Positions 17,186 through 25,472 of a stretch of DNA of 64,000 nucleotides are shown here, one piece after another. Within the stretch, counting starts at the first letter, position 1, and each line of letters begins with the position of its first letter. The DNA lies in NCBI RefSeq assembly GCF_022394535.1, contig NZ_CP089414.1, positions 2,356,001 through 2,420,000 of the forward strand, written 5' to 3'. The translations under genes and the position numbers were made by a program. The notes under the pieces are model-generated. The model was given only the letters and a program-made list of their open reading frames with translations. It was not told the DNA's origin and did not search any database. Source of the DNA: Dyella terrae (GTDB taxonomy: Bacteria; Pseudomonadota; Gammaproteobacteria; Xanthomonadales; Rhodanobacteraceae).

Positions 17186-19660
17186 TCAGGCCGCGTCGGC
17201 CAGCTTCTTTTTGTGATCCGCGCGGGTAACGGCGGCACGCAGTTCCGACGGATCGAAATCATCCACCGAGATGAACTCGAACACGCCTTCGCGCACGCGC
17301 TTTAACAGTTCGAACTCCGCCGCGTTGATCACGCCGGCCTGCACGGCTTCCGTCAGCTGACCCACGTAGTCATGCGACTTGAACTGGCCGGCCTTCTGCG
17401 CCTTACCGAACTTCCGCTCCACCGGCTCGGCCGCGATCACGTCCGGCAGCAGCGCGTTCATGCGACCGATGGTGTTGTTCGCCGTCGGCGTGAGGTAGAC
17501 CCACTCGGTGAGGCGATCACGCGCTTCGCCCGGCGCGGTAATGATGGCGGCAACGCGGCGACCCAGACGATCCGACGGCGGCACTTCGCGACGACCGAAC
17601 GGGAACACCAAGGCGCGCAGCAGCCAAGACACTGGCTTCACCGGGAAGTTGCGGATGGCACCATCAAGCGAGGTCTGAATGCGCCACATGCACTCGTGGA
17701 ACGCCCAGGCCAGCAGCGGACGATCCGCTTCCGGACGACCGGTGTCCTCGTAGCGCTTGAGCATCGCGCTGGCGATGTACAGATAGCTCAGCACGTCGCC
17801 CAGACGCGCCGACAGCTTTTCTTTGAACTTCAGCTTGCCGCCCAGCACGCCCATGAAGGTATCGGCGCACAGCGCGAGCGCGGCGGAGTAGCGGTTGAGC
17901 TTGCGGTAGTAGCGGCGCACATAAGCATCACCGGCAGTGTCGCCGATGCGCGAACCCGTCACGCCCAGCGTGAACGAGCGCACCGCGTTGGAGATACCGA
18001 AGCCGATGTGGCCGAACAGCGCGCGGTCGAAGGTCTTCAGGCGATCACCGTAATCGGGGATCGACAGCGCCTGCATTTCCTTCAGCACGTAAGGATGGCA
18101 ACGGATGGCGCCCTGACCAAAGATCATCAGGCTGCGCGTCATGATGTTGGCGCCTTCCACCGTGATGGCGATGGGCACACCCTGCCATGCGCGACCCGCG
18201 TAGTTCTTCGGACCCAACTGCACGCCCTTGCCACCGTGCACGTCCAACGCGTCACCGGCAATGGTGCGGCCCCATTCGGTAGCGTGGTACTTCGCGATGG
18301 CCGACGGCACTGCCGGCTTCTCGCCACGGTCCACCGCCGCGGCCGTAGCGCGTGACAGCGCCGCAGTCGCGTAGGTCAGGCCGCCGATGCGTGCCAGCGC
18401 TTCTTCCACGCCTTCGAAGCGGGCGATGGAAAGACCGAACTGCTTGCGCATGCGTGCGTAGGCGCCCGTCGCCGCCACGGCAGCACGCACGCCACCGGTC
18501 GCGTTCGAGGGCAGCGAGATCGCGCGGCCGACGGAAAGGCATTCCACCAGCATGCGCCAGCCATGGCCGGCCATGTGCGGACCACCGATCAGCACCGACA
18601 GCGGCACAAACACATCCTTGCCGTGCAACGGACCGTTCTGGAACGGGATGTTCAACGGGAAGTGACGGCGGCCGATCTCGAGACCCTGCGTCGAACGCGG
18701 CAACAGTGCCAGCGTGATACCCAGGTCTTCCTTGTCACCGAGCAGCTTCTCCGGATCATACAAACGGAAGGCCAAACCCACGACCGTGGCAATCGGCGCC
18801 AGCGTGATATAGCGCTTGTCGAAGGTGAGCTTCATGCCCAGCGTTTCCACGCCGTCGACCACTTGCTTGCACACCACACCGTAGTCGGTGATGGACGTGG
18901 CGTCCGAACCCGCATACGGGCCGGTAAGCGCGAAACACGGAATCTCTTCGCCCACGGCAAGACGCGGCAGGTAGTGGTTCTTCTGCTCGTCACTGCCGTA
19001 ATGCAGCAGCAGTTCCGCCGGGCCCAGCGAGTTCGGCACGGCCACCGTCGAAGCCACCGTCGCCGACATGGTCGCCAGCTTCTGCAGCACGGCCGAATGC
19101 GCCAGCGCGGAGAAGCCAAGGCCACCGTACTGCTTCGGGATGATCATGCCGAAGAATTTGTGCTTCTTGATGAAGGCCCAGACGTCCGGCGGCAGGTCGG
19201 CCAGCTCGTGCGTGATCTGCCAGTCGTCGATCATGCCGCACAACTCTTCCACGGGGCCATCGAGGAACGCTTGCTCCTCGACGCTCAGTTCCGGCTTGGG
19301 CTGCTTGAGCAGTTCGTGCCAATCCGGCTTGCCCGAGAACAGTTCGCCCTCGAAACCCACCGTGCCTGCCTCCAGTGCAGTCTGCTCGGTTTCGGACAGC
19401 TTCGGCGTCACCTTGGCGAACATCTTCAGCAGCGGCGCGCTGATTTTCTTGCGGCGAAAACCGTCCATCAGCAGCGGTACGGCGATAGCCAGTTCAATCA
19501 CCAGCAGGATGAACATGGTCCACGGCGCACCTGCGATCAGGCCGACCACGACGGTGGTAATCACCGTGGCAATCGCCCAAGTCCGCAGATTGGTGCGGTG
19601 GTAGGCACAGGCGCCGGTGGCGATGATGGCCGCCAGCAGAGTCAGTATCACGGACATCAC
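17186..19660 (-). CDS. fadE: FadE-type acyl-CoA dehydrogenase
   Basis: 824 residues, very close to E. coli FadE (814). It performs the first, FAD-dependent step of fatty acid beta-oxidation. Two N-terminal membrane segments (about residues 3-19 and 30-58) anchor it; the acyl-CoA dehydrogenase core follows, including the FxxTGPYAGSDATSI flavin/substrate region and a long C-terminal DUF1974-like section. Two ATGs lie at the start (19660 and 19657). It is followed by DUF4442 and preceded on the same strand by an alpha/beta hydrolase, 48 bases away. Confidence 0.93.
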   Translation of the reverse strand: MMSVILTLLAAIIATGACAYHRTNLRTWAIATVITTVVVGLIAGAPWTMFILLVIELAIAVPLLMDGFRRKKISAPLLKMFAKVTPKLSETEQTALEAGTVGFEGELFSGKPDWHELLKQPKPELSVEEQAFLDGPVEELCGMIDDWQITHELADLPPDVWAFIKKHKFFGMIIPKQYGGLGFSALAHSAVLQKLATMSATVASTVAVPNSLGPAELLLHYGSDEQKNHYLPRLAVGEEIPCFALTGPYAGSDATSITDYGVVCKQVVDGVETLGMKLTFDKRYITLAPIATVVGLAFRLYDPEKLLGDKEDLGITLALLPRSTQGLEIGRRHFPLNIPFQNGPLHGKDVFVPLSVLIGGPHMAGHGWRMLVECLSVGRAISLPSNATGGVRAAVAATGAYARMRKQFGLSIARFEGVEEALARIGGLTYATAALSRATAAAVDRGEKPAVPSAIAKYHATEWGRTIAGDALDVHGGKGVQLGPKNYAGRAWQGVPIAITVEGANIMTRSLMIFGQGAIRCHPYVLKEMQALSIPDYGDRLKTFDRALFGHIGFGISNAVRSFTLGVTGSRIGDTAGDAYVRRYYRKLNRYSAALALCADTFMGVLGGKLKFKEKLSARLGDVLSYLYIASAMLKRYEDTGRPEADRPLLAWAFHECMWRIQTSLDGAIRNFPVKPVSWLLRALVFPFGRREVPPSDRLGRRVAAIITAPGEARDRLTEWVYLTPTANNTIGRMNALLPDVIAAEPVERKFGKAQKAGQFKSHDYVGQLTEAVQAGVINAAEFELLKRVREGVFEFISVDDFDPSELRAAVTRADHKKKLADAA

Positions 19661-19708
19661 AACACCTCGTTACGAATGACGTCTTGGTCAAACATGGATT
19701 TCACGGGT

Positions 19709-20590
19709 TCACGCAGTGACCGCATCGCTGCGATCCGTTGATGAAAGCTTGCCCACGAAGCGTGCAATCTCGCGGGTGAATACGTCGTTGGCATCGCCTG
19801 CCACCATGTGCGTGGCGCGCGGAAGCTCCACGTGCTCGGCATGCGGCACCAGTTGCAGGAATTCGTCGACCGTCTCGCGCGACACCACGTCGCTGCGTCC
19901 GCCCGAGAGCAACAGCACCGGCACTCGCACTTTCGATGCGGCGGCCATCAGGCGCGGCTGGTAGCGCTCGCTCTCGCGCACCAAGCCGTTGAGCAGGGCC
20001 GGATCCCAGTGCCAGCGCAGGCGGCCGTCGGCTCCCTCGCGCAGCAGTGGTCGCAATTGGTCTTCTGTCTTGCGCTCGGCGCGATGGGGCAGGTATTTCG
20101 CAATTTCCTCGCCAGCCTGCGCGTAGCTGGCAAAGCCATCCGGATGGGCCTGCATGAAGGCCAGGATGCGTTCCACGCCCTTGGTTTCCCAGCGCGGCGT
20201 GATATCCACCAGCACCAGCGCGCGGAAGGCGCTCGGATCGATCTCGCCGGCAATGACCAAGCCCAGCAAGCCGCCCATCGAGGCACCCACCAGGATCGGC
20301 TTGCACAGCTCAGCATGAGCCAGCAGGCGCAGATCGCCGATGAACTGTTCCATGTGGTAATCGCCACCGGCGACGTGGCCGCTCTCGCCATGGCCGCGCG
20401 CATCGAAGGTGACGCAACGGAAGCCTTCAGCCGCCAACGCCTCTGCGGTGCCGCGCCACGCACCACGCGTCTGCCCGAAACCATGGGCGAACAGCAGCGT
20501 AGGATGACCCGAGGGCTGGCGGGTTTCGACGGCCAACGTCAGGCCATCGACGGCGCTGACCTGGGCGACGGAGTTCTCGGTAATGGGCAT
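19709..20590 (-). CDS. Alpha/beta hydrolase
   Basis: About 293 residues. Alpha/beta hydrolase fold with HGFGQTRGAW (oxyanion region), the nucleophile elbow GASMGG (Ser about residue 106), an acidic residue after LLLSGGRSD, and a His in RATHMV. Substrate unknown; it could be a small ester or lactone. ATG 20590 is given; an ATG at 20599 is in frame, and neither has a clear ribosome binding site. It diverges from a tetR gene and its start region overlaps a perfect inverted repeat, so TetR control is likely. It sits directly upstream of fadE and may share its transcript. Confidence 0.8.
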   Translation of the reverse strand: MPITENSVAQVSAVDGLTLAVETRQPSGHPTLLFAHGFGQTRGAWRGTAEALAAEGFRCVTFDARGHGESGHVAGGDYHMEQFIGDLRLLAHAELCKPILVGASMGGLLGLVIAGEIDPSAFRALVLVDITPRWETKGVERILAFMQAHPDGFASYAQAGEEIAKYLPHRAERKTEDQLRPLLREGADGRLRWHWDPALLNGLVRESERYQPRLMAAASKVRVPVLLLSGGRSDVVSRETVDEFLQLVPHAEHVELPRATHMVAGDANDVFTREIARFVGKLSSTDRSDAVTA

Positions 20591-20595
20591 GGATA

Positions 20596-20613
20596 CCATA
20601 CGGTCGAGTATGG
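20596..20613. promoter_or_regulatory. Probable TetR operator (inverted repeat)
   Basis: CCATAC (20596-20601), six bases, GTATGG (20608-20613): a perfect 6-bp inverted repeat with a 6-base centre. It overlaps the 5' end of the alpha/beta hydrolase gene and lies about 110 bases before tetR. A further CCATAC half-site occurs at 20716-20721, five bases before the tetR start codon. Confidence 0.5.
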
Positions 20614-20725
20614 ATCGCCTCAAAGCGCTGCGTCAATACGCGCTGCGACAAGGGGAGTTTCCGCCGATTCAACGACTTGCCACCGAGCCAATTGCAAAGC
20701 CGCTAGCAGGGGCTACCATACTCAC

Positions 20726-21304
20726 ATGAATGCAAGCGCCAAACCCGAACGCACCCGCCTATCCGCCGAGGACTGGGAAGACGCCGCTCTCAGGCTGATT
20801 GCCGACCAGGGCGTCGGCGCGCTAGCCGTCGAGGCGCTGGCCCGCCAGCTCGGGGTGACCAAGGGCAGTTTCTACTGGCATTTCCGCACGCGCGAAGCCT
20901 TGCTACAGGCCGCGCTGGAACGCTGGGAACAGTACGGCGAGAAAGAGGTGATCAGCCAGATCGAGGCCATCCCCGATCCGCGTGCGCGCCTGCCGGAGCT
21001 GTTCCGTCGCGTGGCGCATGAGCTGGCGCCGCATCGTGTCTACGCCGCGCTGCTGAAGGCACTGGACCACCCGCAGGTCGTGCCGGTGATGGCCCGCGTG
21101 TCGCAGCGGCGCATGGAATTTCTCACCAATATCTACCGCGAGGCCGGCTTGGTGCCGGACGAGGCGCTCAATCGCGCCCGCCTGACCTACGCCGCCTACG
21201 TGGGTTTCCTGCAACTTAATTTCACACTCGGCCTGCCGCGCATCAGCCACGATGAGTTCGACGCTTACGTGGAACACATGATCCGTACGCTCACGCCGTC
21301 CTGA
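20726..21304 (+). CDS. TetR-family transcriptional regulator
   Basis: 192 residues. The N-terminal helix-turn-helix is typical: a first helix with DAALRLIADQG, then VEALARQLGVTKGSFYWHF (about residues 36-54), which is the TetR recognition helix and its signature. The C-terminal ligand domain is not specific. It is divergent from the alpha/beta hydrolase-fadE group and followed by its own strong terminator. A repressor of that divergent unit responding to an acyl compound would fit, but this is inference. Confidence 0.9.
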   Translation: MNASAKPERTRLSAEDWEDAALRLIADQGVGALAVEALARQLGVTKGSFYWHFRTREALLQAALERWEQYGEKEVISQIEAIPDPRARLPELFRRVAHELAPHRVYAALLKALDHPQVVPVMARVSQRRMEFLTNIYREAGLVPDEALNRARLTYAAYVGFLQLNFTLGLPRISHDEFDAYVEHMIRTLTPS

Positions 21305-21331
21305 GCCGCCGTCACGGGGAAGTCCAGGGGA

Positions 21332-21358
21332 ACGCCGCCTTCGGGCGGCGTTTTTTTT
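21332..21358 (+). terminator. Rho-independent terminator after tetR
   Basis: A perfect 8-bp GC stem (21332-21339 with 21344-21351), a stable TTCG tetraloop, and eight T (21351-21358). Confidence 0.92.
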
Positions 21359-21400
21359 CTTCGCAGGCCAATGACAGTCCACCTGCCAAAGTGGTCTGCA

Positions 21401-21414
21401 GTTACATCTGTAAC
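21401..21414. promoter_or_regulatory. Palindrome in the pckG upstream region
   Basis: GTTACA-TC-TGTAAC, a perfect 6-bp inverted repeat, immediately followed by the 10-bp palindrome CCACCGGTGG (21414-21423). It lies about 130 bases before the pckG start. A regulator site is plausible for this gluconeogenic gene, but I cannot assign the protein. Confidence 0.35.
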
Positions 21415-21539
21415 CACCGGTGGCAGTGGCAAATTTGGGTGCGCCCAGTTGCCTTTTTGCTGCGCCAGTACTTGCCATGCCAGTAGACGTAAGTTAGCGT
21501 TTCTCTTCTTTTTTAGCTTAAGACCAGAGTGAGGAAACG

Positions 21540-23321
21540 ATGTCGAGCAAGTTGGCCGCGCTGCAGCGCTGGGTGGATGAGGTCGCGGCACTGACCCGCC
21601 CTGCCCATATCCATTGGTGCGACGGTTCCGACGCCGAGTACCAGCAGCTGGTGCAGCAGATGCTGCAGACCGGCGACCTGATCGAGCTGAACCAGCAGAC
21701 CCATCCTGGCTGCTATCTGCACCGGTCCAGCCCCTCGGACGTCGCCCGCGTCGAGCACCTCACCTTCGTCTGCACGAACGAACAGGAAGACGCCGGCCCG
21801 AACAATCACTGGATGGCTCCAGCCGAAGCGCACACCAAGATGGACGCGCTGTTCGATGGCTGCATGGAAGGTCGCACCATGTACGTCATTCCGTACTGCA
21901 TGGGCCCGATCGATTCCCCGCTTGCCCGCTGTGGCGTGGAAATCACCGACAGCCCGTACGTAGTGGCGAACATGCGCACCATGACGCGCATGGGTGCTGC
22001 CGCGCAGGCGCGCATCGAGCGCGAAGGCACCTTCGTGAAGGGGCTGCACTCTACTGGCGAGCTCGACCCCGAGCGTCGCTTCATCATGCATTTCCCCGAA
22101 GAGCTGACCATCAAGTCGTACGGCTCGGGCTACGGCGGTAACGCGCTGCTGGGCAAGAAGTGCCATGCGCTGCGCATTGCCAGCTACCAGGCGAAGTCGG
22201 AAGGCTGGCTGGCCGAGCACATGCTGATCGTCGGCATCGAAAACCCGCAGGGCGAAACCCACTACATCGCCGCCGCGTTCCCCTCGGCCTGTGGCAAGAC
22301 CAACCTCGCCATGCTTATCCCGCCGGAAGGCTATCGCCAGGACGGCTGGAAGGTGTGGACCGTGGGCGACGACATCTGTTGGATGCGCCCAGGTGCCGAC
22401 GGGCGCCTGTACGCGATCAACCCGGAAGCGGGCTATTTCGGCGTGGCGCCGGGCACCAGCGATGCCACCAACCCGAACGCGCTCTCCACCATCGCGCGCG
22501 ACACCATCTTCACCAACGTTGCGGTCACTGCCGACAACCAGCCGTGGTGGGAAGGTCTGCCGGGTACGCCGGTCACCGATTGGCAGGGGCGTCCGTACGA
22601 CCCAGCCAACGGCCCGGCCGCGCACCCCAATTCACGCTTCACCGTAAGCGCGAAGCAGTGCCCGACCTGGTCGCCGCGTGCGGAAGATGCGCAAGGCGTG
22701 CCGGTCAGCGCCATCGTGTTCGGCGGCCGTCGTCCGTCGCTGATCCCGCTGGTGTTCGAAGCAAAGGACTGGAAGCACGGCGTACTCGTCGGCGCAGCGA
22801 TGGGTTCGGAAACCACTGCCGCCGCCACCGGCGCCGTTGGTGTACTGCGTCGCGACTCCATGGCCATGAAGCCGTTCGCCGGTTACCACTACGGCGACTA
22901 CTTCCGTCACTGGCTGTCGTTCGACAAGCCTGGCGCGAATCTGCCGAAGATTTTCCACGTCAACTGGTTCCGCAAGGGTGACGACGGCCGCTTCCTGTGG
23001 CCGGGTTTCGGCGACAACCTACGCGTGCTGCAATGGATGATCGACCGCGTGGAAGGTCGTGTCGAAGGCAATCACACGCCGATCGGCACGCTGCCCAAGA
23101 CCGATGAGCTCAAGCTCGACGACCTCGGCCTCGACAGCGCCACCGTCGATACCCTGCTGCACGTCGACCAGGCCGGCTGGACCGCCGAATTGGCGGCCAT
23201 CGGCGAGTACCTCAGCAGCTTCGGCCAGCGTATGCCCAACGAGCTGCACGCTGAGCAGCAGCGCGTTGCCAATGCACTCAACGACGCGGCAGTGACGCCG
23301 CGCGCGGCCGTCGCCTCCTGA
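21540..23321 (+). CDS. pckG: Phosphoenolpyruvate carboxykinase (GTP)
   Basis: 593 residues, the usual length of GTP-type PEPCK. It converts oxaloacetate to phosphoenolpyruvate with GTP, the entry step of gluconeogenesis. The kinase P-loop FPSACGKTN (Cys in the loop is diagnostic of the GTP class), the metal-binding region GDDICWM and the guanine-pocket region around FFRHWLSF support this. ATG 21540 follows GAGGAA. It stands alone, with a 187-base upstream region containing palindromes and a terminator-like hairpin downstream. Confidence 0.96.
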   Translation: MSSKLAALQRWVDEVAALTRPAHIHWCDGSDAEYQQLVQQMLQTGDLIELNQQTHPGCYLHRSSPSDVARVEHLTFVCTNEQEDAGPNNHWMAPAEAHTKMDALFDGCMEGRTMYVIPYCMGPIDSPLARCGVEITDSPYVVANMRTMTRMGAAAQARIEREGTFVKGLHSTGELDPERRFIMHFPEELTIKSYGSGYGGNALLGKKCHALRIASYQAKSEGWLAEHMLIVGIENPQGETHYIAAAFPSACGKTNLAMLIPPEGYRQDGWKVWTVGDDICWMRPGADGRLYAINPEAGYFGVAPGTSDATNPNALSTIARDTIFTNVAVTADNQPWWEGLPGTPVTDWQGRPYDPANGPAAHPNSRFTVSAKQCPTWSPRAEDAQGVPVSAIVFGGRRPSLIPLVFEAKDWKHGVLVGAAMGSETTAAATGAVGVLRRDSMAMKPFAGYHYGDYFRHWLSFDKPGANLPKIFHVNWFRKGDDGRFLWPGFGDNLRVLQWMIDRVEGRVEGNHTPIGTLPKTDELKLDDLGLDSATVDTLLHVDQAGWTAELAAIGEYLSSFGQRMPNELHAEQQRVANALNDAAVTPRAAVAS

Positions 23322-23332
23322 CGTTCGCCCTG

Positions 23333-23360
23333 CCCCGCCGGCGCAACGCCGGCGGGGTTC
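23333..23360 (+). terminator. Terminator-like hairpin after pckG
   Basis: A perfect 11-bp GC stem (23333-23343 with 23347-23357), a 3-base loop, then TTCT. The short T-run makes it weaker than the other terminators here. Confidence 0.6.
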
Positions 23361-23440
23361 TAAGAGCATGTTCACGATCTGAGCTTTTCCCGCGATTGCA
23401 TCTAAACCTTGCCGCGCGTCGGCGCATCCAAGCTGGCAAG

Positions 23441-24025
23441 ATGATCGCAACCTGCCCCGCCACCGGAACCACGATGCCGCCGCCAGCGCCCGCCGCGGAT
23501 TCCCATGACATGGACGACGTTCGGGCAGCCGCCGCTGGCGACCGCCAGGCATTTCATCGCCTGTACCGGGCCCATGTGGATCGCATATATGGCGCCGTGT
23601 ATCGCCTCGCCGGTTACGACCATGCCCGCGCAGAGGACCTAACGCAGGAAGCTTTCGTGCGTGCCTGGCAGAAGCTGTCGGGTTTTCGCGGTGACAGCGC
23701 GTTTGGTACATGGCTGTACCGGCTGGCGGTCAACGTCGCCTTGATGGATATCCGATCGCGCGGCGCCGACCCCGTCACCATGATGGACGAGGACTACATA
23801 CCCGATCGCGGCGACACACCATTCTGTGCCGCCGAACGCGAAGAACTGGAACGTGCGATCGGTAACCTGCCTCCGCGTGCGCGCGCCGTGCTGGTGCTGC
23901 ATGACGTGGAAGGATGGCGACACGAGGAAATCGGTGCCGAACTCGGCATGGCAGTGGGTTCGTCCAAAGCGCAATTGCATCGCGCACGCGGCCTGCTGCG
24001 GAAAGTATTAGGAGAACGCTCATGA
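23441..24025 (+). CDS. ECF-type RNA polymerase sigma factor
   Basis: About 194 residues. Region 2 is clear (FHRLYRAHVDRIYGAVYRL through DLTQEAFVRAWQKL), and region 4 ends with the helix-turn-helix around EGWRHEEIGAELGMAVGSSKAQLHRAR. The exact start is uncertain: ATG 23441, 23474 or 23510 all fit, and none has a strong ribosome binding site. The stop overlaps the start of a small membrane protein gene (ATGA at 24022-24025), the usual layout for a sigma/anti-sigma pair, and a DUF4097 gene follows. Confidence 0.87.
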   Translation: MIATCPATGTTMPPPAPAADSHDMDDVRAAAAGDRQAFHRLYRAHVDRIYGAVYRLAGYDHARAEDLTQEAFVRAWQKLSGFRGDSAFGTWLYRLAVNVALMDIRSRGADPVTMMDEDYIPDRGDTPFCAAEREELERAIGNLPPRARAVLVLHDVEGWRHEEIGAELGMAVGSSKAQLHRARGLLRKVLGERS

Positions 24026-24468
24026 ACGAATTCGAATGGCTCCGCCAGACACGCGCCCTGCGCGAACCGGTAACGCCACGCCGCGACCTTTGGGCGGGCA
24101 TTGATGCCGCACTGGAAGCCGCCGATGCGACGGCCGCCATGCCTGCGCCAGCACGTGCCTACCGCCGGCCGCAAAACTGGCTGATCGCGGCGAGCTTCGT
24201 CGGGCTCTCTCTGTTTGCCAGCAGCCTCGCCGTGCACCTGCGCGACCGCACGCTCGCCAACGCCACCGCGGCGGCCACACCGGATGCCGGGCGCTGGCGC
24301 CCGAATGATCCGCGCCTGGCTGGCGCGGCGGTAGAGCTCGACGCCGCCAACATGGAGCTTCGCCAGGCCATGGAGCAGGCGCCCCATTCACCGGCACTCC
24401 AACGCTTGCTATACCGAACACAGAAACAACAGTCGCAGCTGCGACAGATGGAACACCAGGCTGGTTGA
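24022..24468 (+). CDS. Putative anti-sigma factor, single-pass membrane protein
   Basis: 148 residues: a cytosolic N-terminal part (about 1-50), one membrane helix (about 52-69), and an extracytoplasmic helical part with coiled-coil character (about 100-145). AGGAG precedes the start. It is translationally coupled to the ECF sigma factor, so an anti-sigma role is inferred from context and topology. No zinc-binding HxxxCxxC motif of the ZAS type is present, so it would be a non-ZAS member. Confidence 0.68.
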   Translation: MNEFEWLRQTRALREPVTPRRDLWAGIDAALEAADATAAMPAPARAYRRPQNWLIAASFVGLSLFASSLAVHLRDRTLANATAAATPDAGRWRPNDPRLAGAAVELDAANMELRQAMEQAPHSPALQRLLYRTQKQQSQLRQMEHQAG

Positions 24469-24487
24469 GTCCAATGGAGCCTTCATT

Positions 24488-25390
24488 ATGAAAACCGCAT
24501 GCTTGATCCCACTCCTGCTCAGCCTGTCGATTGGCCAAGCCCTGGCCGATACGCCGATCAACCTCAATCACGATGCCGCGCCCAACGCACGCGTAAGCAT
24601 CAGCAACGTCAAGGGTGAGGTGACGGTAAGCGCTTGGGACCGCAATCAAGTACAGGTCACCGGCCGCCTCGGCGATGGCGCCAAGCCGCTCACCATTGAT
24701 GGCAGCAACAGCAACATGACCATCAAGGTCGAGTCGGCGGGCAAGTCTGGCTGGCTCAACTTCGGCAGCGATACCTCGATGGGCGCCACCACACTGGACG
24801 TACGTGTGCCCAGGGGTGCCTCGCTCGACGTGGACGTGGTCAGTGCATCGATGAACATCGACGGTATCGACGGCGGCGCCATCAAGGTCAACACGGTAAG
24901 CGGCAAGGCACGCATCAACGCCCGCTCACCCAGCGTCGACGCCGACGCCGTCAGTGGCAGCATCGAGCTTGCCGGCAATGCGGACAAGGTGAACCTGCAG
25001 ACGGTGAGCGGCGACATCCTTGCACCCAACGTCGGCACCGAAGCAGAACTGCAGACCGTATCCGGCCGCATCCGCGTCAGTGGCGGCCCATGGCGCAAGC
25101 TCAACCTCAGTACGGTCTCCGGCGACGTCCAGCTGTCCGGCGGACTGGCACCGAACGGCGCCTTCGACGTCGACAGCATGAGCGGTGACGTGCAGGTGCA
25201 GGTGCCTTCCAACCTGTCTGCCATCATCAAGGCCTCGACGTTCAGCGGCGATCTGCGCAGCGATTTCGGTGATGTGAAGAAGCCCGAGCACGGCCCCGGT
25301 AGTGAGCTGCAGGCGACCGTGGGCGCCGGCGGCGCAAAGATGAACATCGAAACCTTCAGTGGCGACCTGCGCATCCGTCGCCAGGATTGA
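24488..25390 (+). CDS. DUF4097-family secreted beta-repeat protein
   Basis: 300 residues with a signal peptide (about 1-20, cleavage after ALA). The mature part is a repetitive right-handed beta structure of short units carrying the recurring motif VSG-x-I/V or TVSGDI/V (for example at about residues 138, 155, 175, 192 and 210), the mark of DUF4097. It is probably periplasmic or surface located. It is the third gene of the sigma / anti-sigma operon, 19 bases downstream, so it may be part of an envelope-stress response. A strong terminator follows. Confidence 0.82.
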   Translation: MKTACLIPLLLSLSIGQALADTPINLNHDAAPNARVSISNVKGEVTVSAWDRNQVQVTGRLGDGAKPLTIDGSNSNMTIKVESAGKSGWLNFGSDTSMGATTLDVRVPRGASLDVDVVSASMNIDGIDGGAIKVNTVSGKARINARSPSVDADAVSGSIELAGNADKVNLQTVSGDILAPNVGTEAELQTVSGRIRVSGGPWRKLNLSTVSGDVQLSGGLAPNGAFDVDSMSGDVQVQVPSNLSAIIKASTFSGDLRSDFGDVKKPEHGPGSELQATVGAGGAKMNIETFSGDLRIRRQD

Positions 25391-25412
25391 TGCTCCCCCT
25401 AAGCAGCAAACG

Positions 25413-25440
25413 AAAACGCCGGGCAATGCCCGGCGTTTTT
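25413..25440. terminator. Bidirectional terminator between convergent genes
   Basis: A perfect 12-bp stem (25413-25424 with 25428-25439), loop AAT, an A-run on the left arm and a T-run on the right, so it can serve the DUF4097 operon (+) and the convergent gene at 25473 (-). Confidence 0.9.
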
Positions 25441-25472
25441 CTGTCATCTCCATCCGGTGATCGGCGGAGAGA

